A DNA stretch of 20,035 nucleotides from an uncultured Alphaproteobacteria bacterium (GTDB lineage: Bacteria; Pseudomonadota; Alphaproteobacteria; Caulobacterales; Parvularculaceae). Within the stretch, counting starts at the first letter, position 1, and every line of letters starts with the position of its first letter. The position numbers and the translations under genes were made by a program. This document shows positions 14,991 through 20,035 of the stretch, one piece after another. The DNA lies in the NCBI GenBank assembly GCA_937895955.1, contig CALAZI010000180.1:1-20035 (forward strand). The letters run 5' to 3'. The notes under the pieces are model-generated. The model did not search any database. It had not been told where the DNA came from and saw only the letters and a list, made by a program, of their open reading frames with translations.

Positions 14991-15908
14991 ATGCCGCACC
15001 GCATCGACCATCATTACCGCGCCATCGCCTACGGCGCCGCCGGGATCGCCGTCCTGTGCGCGATGGACGGCGTCATCAAACATCTTGTGGCGACGAATGA
15101 CGTGCTTGTGGTGACGCTCGGCCGCTATCTTTTCGGCGCGGCCTTCGCCGCAGTCATCTGGCTGCGCGCCGGGGCGCCGACATTGACGCGCGACATGTGG
15201 AAGGCGCACGGCCTGCGCGGTTTCGTCATCGCCATGGCGGCGACGTCTTTCTTCTGGTGCCTCTCCATTCTGCCGCTCGCCGAACTGATCGTCATCACCT
15301 TCGTCGCGCCGCTGCTTGTTCCCTTCATGGCGAGCGTCGTTCTCGGCGAAAAAGTCAGGCCGCGCTCGCTCGCCGCCGGTTTTGCAGGTTTCGCCGGCGT
15401 CATCGTCGCCGCCTGGGGCGGCGACAATTTCTCGCCGGACAACCAACGCCTTCTCGGCATCGGCGGCGCGCTTTTTTCGGCTGTGACCTATGCGCTCTCG
15501 ATCGCGCTGTTGCGCGGACGGGCCGGCAAGGACGGCGCGGAAGTCGTCGGCCTTCTGGGCGCGATCGTGCCGGGTGTGATCGTCGCCGTTCCGGCTGTCG
15601 TCACCGGCGAGTTGCCGCCTGTGCGAGACCTTCCAGATTTTCTGGCTCTTGGCGCGCTTGCAGCCGCCGGCATTTATCTCCTCGCGCGCGCTTACGCCAA
15701 CGCGGAGGCGCAGGTTCTTGCGCCGCTCGAATACACCGCGCTGATCTGGGCGTCGCTGATCGGGTTTTTGTTTTTCAGCGAAATTCCCCGACCGCAAGTC
15801 TGGCTTGGCGGGGCGATCATCATCGCCGCCTGCCTTTGGGGCGCGCAAAAGGAGAAGGAAAAACTTCTCACCCCCTTCGCGCCCGGCGCGCCGCCGCCGG
15901 GCGCCTAG
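14991..15908 (+). CDS. DMT-superfamily EamA-type transporter
   Basis: 305 residues with ten hydrophobic helices arranged as two EamA repeats of five. Typical family features are AMDGVIKHLVA in the first helix, LGRYLFGAAFAA, ATSFFWCLSILPLAELIVIT FVAPLLVPFMASVVLGEKV ending repeat 1, and APLEYTALIWASLIGFLFFSEIP with the GEK-like position in repeat 2. The protein ends in a charged and proline-rich cytoplasmic tail. Such proteins move metabolites, often amino acids or nucleosides outward, across the inner membrane; the substrate is unknown. It starts 45 bp after the NSS gene; no clear Shine-Dalgarno precedes the ATG at 14991, and the gene may be co-transcribed with the symporter. Its TAG stop lies within a CTAG palindrome that also provides the stop of a possible tiny gene on the other strand. 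Confidence 0.9.
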   Translation: MPHRIDHHYRAIAYGAAGIAVLCAMDGVIKHLVATNDVLVVTLGRYLFGAAFAAVIWLRAGAPTLTRDMWKAHGLRGFVIAMAATSFFWCLSILPLAELIVITFVAPLLVPFMASVVLGEKVRPRSLAAGFAGFAGVIVAAWGGDNFSPDNQRLLGIGGALFSAVTYALSIALLRGRAGKDGAEVVGLLGAIVPGVIVAVPAVVTGELPPVRDLPDFLALGALAAAGIYLLARAYANAEAQVLAPLEYTALIWASLIGFLFFSEIPRPQVWLGGAIIIAACLWGAQKEKEKLLTPFAPGAPPPGA

Positions 15909-15994
15909 CCGCGGGCCATCGCCGTCAAGGCGAGCACGGAAAGAATAAACGCCAGGCCGATTCGATCGAAGAGTTTCACAACACGCTCCATCAT
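15905..15994 (-). CDS. Possible 29-residue single-helix membrane protein
   Basis: A short minus-strand frame opens with MMERVVKLFDRIG, continues as a hydrophobic helix LAFILSVLALTAMA, and ends ARG. A charged amphipathic start, one membrane helix and a short positive tail is the usual shape of bacterial small membrane proteins. It lies in an otherwise empty 168 bp gap downstream of the purL-bolA gene, and its TAG stop shares a CTAG palindrome with the stop of the DMT gene. No Shine-Dalgarno is seen. At this size chance cannot be excluded. Confidence 0.35.
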   Translation of the reverse strand: MMERVVKLFDRIGLAFILSVLALTAMARG

Positions 15995-16035
15995 CGTGAT
16001 GACGGGCGCCGAGCTAGAGGGCTTCGATTGCGGTT

Positions 16036-16064
16036 TTGTGACGGCTTTTTGGTTCTATTGTGAC
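16036..16064. repeat. Two direct TTGTGAC repeats 22 bp apart
   Basis: TTGTGAC occurs at 16036-16042 and 16058-16064, two helical turns apart, in the gap between the purL-bolA stop and the possible tiny membrane gene. Same-face spacing of 22 bp could suit a DNA-binding protein or may be chance. Confidence 0.25.
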
Positions 16065-16076
16065 AGCGCGCGCCGC

Positions 16077-16310
16077 CTATTCCGCCGCTTCCGTCTCCAG
16101 CGCCAGCGCGTGCAATTCGCCGCCCATCTTGCCCTTGAGGGCGCGGTAAACGAGCTGGTGCTGCTGAACGCGGTTCTTGCCGTTGAAGGCTGAGGAGACG
16201 ATGCGCGCGCGATAATGATCGCCGTCGCCGGCGAGGTCTTCGATCTCGACCGTCGCGTCCGGCATCGCGTCAATAATCATTTTTTTGATGTCGTCGGCTT
16301 TCATCGGCAT
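16077..16310 (-). other. bolA: BolA_H domain of the PurL fusion, with possible internal start
   Basis: These 77 codons encode a whole BolA: MPMKADDIKKMIIDAMP, then VEIEDLAGDGDHYRARIVSS, RVQQHQLVYRALKGKMGGEL and HALAL. The His in the DGDH loop marks the BolA_H type, and that His with the one in ELHALAL are the expected [2Fe-2S] ligands when paired with a CGFS glutaredoxin. An ATG at 16310 (and another at 16304) follows a GGAG (16323-16320) by 9 bp inside the linker codons, so separate BolA could be translated from within the purL message. Domain identity is sure; internal initiation is inference. Confidence 0.75.
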
Positions 16311-18821
16311 CGTTTCGGTCTCCGGCGCGTTCAGCGCGTTCATGTAATCGGGAAGCGCGCGCTCATGGATATCGGCGAGGTCCAGAAGCGCGATCGAATC
16401 GCCTTCGTCGAGGCGAATGAAATTGCCGCCGAAGCGGCCAATCTTCGAGGCCTGAACGCCCGCCATCGCCGCCTTGAGAAGCAGCGTGTCGGAGGCGCCG
16501 GGCGCGACGGCGATGAGATAGCGGCCCTGATCCTCCCCGAACCAGTAGGCGGCGGCGCGCGCCTTCACCGGCGTCTTCAGTTCAAGCCCCTCGCCCGCGG
16601 CAAGCGCCATTTCAGCCGCCGCGACGAGAATGCCGCCGTCCGATACGTCGTGGCAGGCGGTAATAAGGCCTTCAGCGATGAGCTTGCGGATCGTTTCACC
16701 GTTGCGGCGTTCGGCGGCGAGATCGACGGGCGGCGGCGCGCCTTCCTCGGAGCCGAACATCTCGCGCAGGTAAAGCGACTGGCCGAGCCAGCCTTTGGTG
16801 ACGCCGACGGCGATCAGCTCATCGCCCGCCAGCGCGCCGCCGATGCGCACCGCTTTCGTCGCGTCCTCAATGACGCCGACCCCGCCGATCGCCGGCGTCG
16901 GCGGAATGGCGACGCCGTTCGTCTCATTGTAAAGCGAGACATTGCCGGAAACGACCGGATAGCTCAGCGCCTCGCACGCCTCGGCCATGCCTTCGACGGC
17001 GCCGATGAACTGCGCCATGATTTCCGGGCGTTCGGGATTGCCGAAATTGAGACAATTGGTGATGGCGAGGGGCGCAGCGCCGACCGCGCAGAGATTGCGC
17101 CAGGTTTCGGCGACCGCCTGCTTGCCGCCTTCATGCGGATCGGCCTTCACATAACGCGGCGTCACGTCGGTGGTGACGGCGAGGCCCCGATTCGTGCCGT
17201 GAATGCGGATGAGCGCGGCGTCGCCGCCCGGTGCGATCACCGTGTCGCCCATGACCGTGTGATCATATTGCTCCCAGATCCAGCGGCGCGAACAGAGATC
17301 AGGCGAGCCCATCAGCATGCCGAGCGCCGTCAGATGCGACAGCGCGCCGGCGCGCTCAGCGATATCGACCTTTTCCTGATGCGTTTCAAAAGAAGCCTCA
17401 TCGACGACATTGGCTTGCTTGAGATTTTTCGCCGCCTCTTCAAGCGGCGTGAAAGACGCGGCCGCATCCGGTTTCATGCGCAGATAGAGCCTCGCCGATC
17501 CCTTGGCGATGGTGACGCCGACGGCGTCGACGCCTTCGATCGCAGCGACGCGGTCGTCGATCAGCGCATCGACGATCGTTTTCAATTCCTGTTCGCTTTT
17601 GGCGGCCTTCAGCGTGACGAGCGCCTCGCGAATGACGACTGTCCGGTCGTCGAGCGGCGCCGGCTTTTCAAGCGTCGCGGCCGGGCGATCGTAATTCGGC
17701 GCGGCGTCGGCGAGCGGCGCAACCGGCATGTCGGCCTGAACCTCACCTTTGTGGCGAATGACGAGCCGGCCCGTATCCGTCGTTACGCCGATGACGGCGA
17801 AGTCGATGCCCCATTTTTCAAAGACCGCGCGCGCCGCTTCCTCACGCCCGGGCTTTAGGACCATCAGCATGCGCTCCTGGCTTTCGGAGAGCATCATCTC
17901 ATAGGCCGTCATCCCCTCTTCGCGCTGAGGAACGTTGTCGAGATTGAGATCAAACCCGCCGCCGCCTTTCGCCGCCATCTCGCAGGATGACGAAGTGAGG
18001 CCGGCCGCGCCCATGTCCTGAATGGCGATGATCGCGTCTGAGGCCATCAATTCGAGGCAGGCTTCAAGCAGCAGTTTTTCCGTAAACGGATCGCCGACCT
18101 GAACTGTCGGGCGCTTTTCCTCCGAGGCGTCGTCGAATTCCGCCGACGCCATCGTCGCGCCGTGAATGCCGTCGCGCCCGGTCTTCGACCCGACATAGAC
18201 GACGGGGTTCCCGGTTCCGCGCGCGGCGGAATAAAAAATGCGGTGTTTCTCGGCGATCCCGACCGTCATCGCATTGACGAGAATGTTGCCGTTATAGCCG
18301 GAATGAAAATTCGTCTCGCCGCCGATGGTCGGAACGCCCATGCAATTGCCGTAGCCGCCGATGCCGGCGACGACGCCGCCGACGAGATGGCGCGTCTTTG
18401 AATTTTCCCATGAGCCGAAACGCAGCGCGTTCATGTTCGCCACGGGCCGGGCGCCCATGGTGAAGACGTCGCGCATGATGCCGCCGACGCCGGTCGCGGC
18501 GCCCTGATAGGGCTCGATGAAGGACGGGTGGTTATGGCTTTCCATCTTGAAGACGGCGGCGAGCTTCGTTCCGTCCGGCCCGTCGCCGATATCGATGACG
18601 CCGGCGTTCTCGCCCGGCCCCTGAATGACCCAGGGCGCCGATGTCGGCAGTTTTTTCAGATGCCGGCGCGATGATTTGTAGGAACAGTGTTCCGACCACA
18701 TGACGGAGAAAATGCCGAGCTCAAGGAGATTGGGCTCGCGTCCCATATGCTCCTTGATGCGGTCATACTCGTCGGGCTTGAGGCCGTGCTCGGCGACGAT
18801 TTCAGGCGTAATGGCGGTCAT
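16077..18821 (-). CDS. purL: FGAM synthase PurL with internal insertion, fused in frame to BolA
   Basis: 914 residues. Residues 1 to about 830 are PurL of the small type, which with PurS and PurQ makes formylglycinamidine ribonucleotide (FGAM) from FGAR, glutamine and ATP in purine synthesis. Visible landmarks: WSEHCSYKSS (42-51, His45), MESHNHPS (93-100), GVGGIMRDVF, IQDMGAAGL, SPDLCSRRWIWEQYDHTVMGDTV (from 506), NCLNFGNPE (589-597) and GNVSLYNETNG. Small PurLs are normally near 740 residues; this one has about 100 additional residues (roughly 393-495) between the halves. From 838 (MPMKADDIKKMIIDAMPDA) to the end is a complete BolA domain. The ATG at 18821 lacks a clear Shine-Dalgarno; a hairpin lies 20 bp upstream. 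purS and purQ are not in the window. The fusion could reflect a real gene event or a sequencing indel that removed the purL stop. Confidence 0.93.
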   Translation of the reverse strand: MTAITPEIVAEHGLKPDEYDRIKEHMGREPNLLELGIFSVMWSEHCSYKSSRRHLKKLPTSAPWVIQGPGENAGVIDIGDGPDGTKLAAVFKMESHNHPSFIEPYQGAATGVGGIMRDVFTMGARPVANMNALRFGSWENSKTRHLVGGVVAGIGGYGNCMGVPTIGGETNFHSGYNGNILVNAMTVGIAEKHRIFYSAARGTGNPVVYVGSKTGRDGIHGATMASAEFDDASEEKRPTVQVGDPFTEKLLLEACLELMASDAIIAIQDMGAAGLTSSSCEMAAKGGGGFDLNLDNVPQREEGMTAYEMMLSESQERMLMVLKPGREEAARAVFEKWGIDFAVIGVTTDTGRLVIRHKGEVQADMPVAPLADAAPNYDRPAATLEKPAPLDDRTVVIREALVTLKAAKSEQELKTIVDALIDDRVAAIEGVDAVGVTIAKGSARLYLRMKPDAAASFTPLEEAAKNLKQANVVDEASFETHQEKVDIAERAGALSHLTALGMLMGSPDLCSRRWIWEQYDHTVMGDTVIAPGGDAALIRIHGTNRGLAVTTDVTPRYVKADPHEGGKQAVAETWRNLCAVGAAPLAITNCLNFGNPERPEIMAQFIGAVEGMAEACEALSYPVVSGNVSLYNETNGVAIPPTPAIGGVGVIEDATKAVRIGGALAGDELIAVGVTKGWLGQSLYLREMFGSEEGAPPPVDLAAERRNGETIRKLIAEGLITACHDVSDGGILVAAAEMALAAGEGLELKTPVKARAAAYWFGEDQGRYLIAVAPGASDTLLLKAAMAGVQASKIGRFGGNFIRLDEGDSIALLDLADIHERALPDYMNALNAPETETMPMKADDIKKMIIDAMPDATVEIEDLAGDGDHYRARIVSSAFNGKNRVQQHQLVYRALKGKMGGELHALALETEAAE
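17337..17645 (-). other. Extra ~100-residue segment inside PurL
   Basis: PurL residues about 393-495, running from RTVVIREALVTLKAAKSEQE through AVGVTIAKGSARLYLRM to FETHQEKVDIAERAGALSH, sit between the KPAPLDD linker and LTALGMLMGSPDLCSRRW. In ordinary small PurLs this linker is short. The segment looks like a small alpha/beta unit (helix, two strands, helix) and keeps the frame and base composition of its surroundings. I do not recognise its fold. Boundaries are approximate, set from memory of the family rather than an alignment. Confidence 0.6.
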
Positions 18822-18840
18822 TGATGCGCGTGTCCGGCTG

Positions 18841-18859
18841 ATGGAAGCGCCGCTTCCAT
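18841..18859. promoter_or_regulatory. Perfect 9 bp inverted repeat upstream of purL
   Basis: ATGGAAGCGCCGCTTCCAT is a perfect palindrome (9+1+9), flanked by CCGGC (18834-18838) and GGCCGG (18861-18866) that extend the pairing after a mismatch. It lies between the end of the upstream metalloprotease gene and the purL start, 20 bp before the ATG. It may be a terminator lacking a T-run, a leader hairpin, or an operator for purine control; sequence does not decide. Confidence 0.4.
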
Positions 18860-18901
18860 AGGCCGGTTAGCCGGCGCGCGCAAATGCCCGCGCCGCCTCT
18901 C

Positions 18902-20035
18902 CTAAAGGTCGCAAAACCAGCAATCCTCCGCCGCGCCGGACGTCCCGCCGATCGGGCTGCCGGGCGGGACGACCGCCGCCTTCGCCGCTGGGCTCAGCGG
19001 CGGCGCCGGACGGGCGAGATGCGCCGCAATCATGGCGGCGAGGCTTTCGCGGTGCGTCTGGTCAGCGCCAGGCCCCTCGACAGGGTTCGCAGCCAGTCGT
19101 TCGCTGAGGCTGCGAAGATAGGCGTTCGTTCTCAGCCGCGTTTCCGGCGAGGCCTCGCCCGACGCGATGTCGATCAGTCTTGATGCGAAGCGCGTCTGCA
19201 CGCGGCGCGCAATCTCCGCCTGACGGTCCGCCGCGGCCGTCCGGAACACCTGCTGTTCGATCGCGTTCAGCGTTTCGTCGAAAGTGAGAACGTCGCCGCC
19301 GCGACGCTCCATTTCGATAAGCCGCGCAAGCCGAGCCGGATGCGTCATCGCCTCCAGCGTCTCGCTCGCCGCCGCATCGACCGCCGCGAGAAGATCGAAC
19401 ATCGGCGCCGCGTCGCTGGCGAAATGTTCCGAGCCTCCGCCGCCGGAGAAAGACTGAAGTTCCGGCGTCAGGAGATTGAGCGTCGCGTCGGCAAGATCGA
19501 GCGCTGCGGGATCGAGCGTCGTCAGCAAGGCCGAAAGCGCCGCGCGTTGGCGTTCCGCCGCAACGGGCCGCGCCGGCGGCGCGCCGTCGCCTTTCACTGA
19601 ATGCTGGAAATCATAGCCGCCGATCAGCTTCGCCGCTGCGTCGACTTGATAACGATGATAAAGATAGATCGGCGCGATCACAGCTTTCAGATCCGAGCGC
19701 GGGCGAGCGCTCCTGATCGCGTCAAGGCCGAATTTAGACAAGGCGATTTCACGCACGCGCATCGTCTCGCCCAGCATCGCGACCGCATCGCCGCCATTGT
19801 CCCAGACGGCGGCGTAAGGATGCGCGGTTCCGACGCCGCGCCCCTGCGGATCGTCCATGAAGCGAAGGCCGCGCGCATAGGCGTTGCGAATGATCTTGTC
19901 GAGTTCGGCGCGCTCGTCGACGCCCTTGCCGAATTCGGCGTAAAGCCAGGTCGCCGAAACCTTGTCCCAATCGCCGATCCCGGAATCGTAGGCCTCGCTG
20001 AAATCCAGCGCGCCGTCCTGCGTCGGGCGCACGAA
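18902..20035 (-). CDS. C-terminal part of a probable zinc-dependent metalloprotease (DUF4953-like)
   Basis: The frame is open to the right edge, so the N-terminus, and any HExxH zinc site, lie outside. The 378 visible residues begin within SEAYDSGIGDWDKVSATWLYAEFG, then RFMDDPQG, TAHPYAAVWDNGGDAVAMLGETMRVREIAL, and APIYLYHRYQVDAAAKLIGGYDFQHSVKGDG. This order (an aspartate-rich 'WD' segment after a protease core, then the helical tail with YxxHRYQ and GG) matches my memory of the large secreted metalloproteases with DUF5117/DUF4953 domains. The remainder is helical, with an unusual CWFC at the very C-terminus (EDCWFCDL), which could bind metal or form a disulfide. It is upstream of purL by 80 bp in the same direction. 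The family call is moderate because the catalytic part is missing. Confidence 0.6.
   Translation of the reverse strand, partial: FVRPTQDGALDFSEAYDSGIGDWDKVSATWLYAEFGKGVDERAELDKIIRNAYARGLRFMDDPQGRGVGTAHPYAAVWDNGGDAVAMLGETMRVREIALSKFGLDAIRSARPRSDLKAVIAPIYLYHRYQVDAAAKLIGGYDFQHSVKGDGAPPARPVAAERQRAALSALLTTLDPAALDLADATLNLLTPELQSFSGGGGSEHFASDAAPMFDLLAAVDAAASETLEAMTHPARLARLIEMERRGGDVLTFDETLNAIEQQVFRTAAADRQAEIARRVQTRFASRLIDIASGEASPETRLRTNAYLRSLSERLAANPVEGPGADQTHRESLAAMIAAHLARPAPPLSPAAKAAVVPPGSPIGGTSGAAEDCWFCDL

Noticed and set aside
14967..15848. 293-codon open frame on the minus strand opposite the DMT transporter
   Set aside because: The plus strand encodes ten clear membrane helices; the minus translation is a low-complexity charged sequence.
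16215..17858. 547-codon open frame on the plus strand opposite purL
   Set aside because: It mirrors the highly conserved PurL coding strand, is rich in Arg/Asp/Ala with no recognisable domain, and results from G/C-rich third positions that remove stops from the opposite strand.
1..20035. CRISPR arrays, tRNA/rRNA genes, insertion sequences or prophage genes
   Set aside because: No regularly spaced repeats, no cloverleaf or rRNA segments, and no transposase, integrase or phage protein motifs were seen on either strand.

Overview
This 20 kb window is ordinary, gene-dense, GC-rich chromosome from a bacterium that looks like an alphaproteobacterium. I place it near the Parvularculales/Caulobacterales, but only loosely. 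The pointers are a zinc-independent 41-residue L36, a BolA next to PurL, a monothiol CGFS glutaredoxin, a ligase-associated Lhr helicase with PdeM, heavy G/C at third codon positions, and many 1-4 bp overlaps between genes. I saw no rRNA, tRNA, insertion sequence, phage gene or CRISPR array. No gene-free stretch exceeds 300 bases; the longest, about 283 bp at 703-985, holds the rpmJ promoter and nothing else I recognise.

Layout. Positions 1-702 hold a partial TPR protein and rpmJ, both minus. At 986-2767 (plus) is a lipoprotein with an FN3 domain and seven propeller-like repeats. At 2772-5923 (minus) is a translationally coupled DNA-repair pair, helicase then PdeM. At 6079-6495 (plus) is a small secreted four-cysteine protein, stop against stop with a LysR regulator (6496-7446, minus). 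That regulator diverges from a tightly overlapping three-gene operon (7571-10634, plus): a sterol-desaturase-like di-iron hydroxylase, an ornithine cyclodeaminase/mu-crystallin-like enzyme and a ChrA-type transporter. At 10646-12337 (minus) a cysteine-rich lipoprotein, an aldo/keto reductase and a Grx4-type glutaredoxin run together. At 12438-15908 (plus) are a membrane-anchored paraoxonase homologue, an 11-helix NSS sodium symporter and a DMT/EamA transporter. At 16077-18821 (minus) is purL, which continues in frame into a complete BolA domain. At 18902-20035 (minus) is the C-terminal part of a probable zinc-dependent metalloprotease.

The most unusual object is the PurL gene. It carries about 100 extra residues between its two halves, and its reading frame runs straight into a BolA_H-type domain. 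A Shine-Dalgarno-like GGAG sits just before an internal ATG, so free BolA might be made as well. The partner expected for BolA, a CGFS glutaredoxin, lies about 5 kb away on the same strand, separated from it by a transporter/esterase block. This suggests an ancestral purL-bolA-grxD cluster that has been both fused and split. The LysR-controlled hydroxylase/OCD/ChrA operon is the second most interesting system: its pieces are known, but their combination suggests an uncharacterised small-molecule modification and export pathway.
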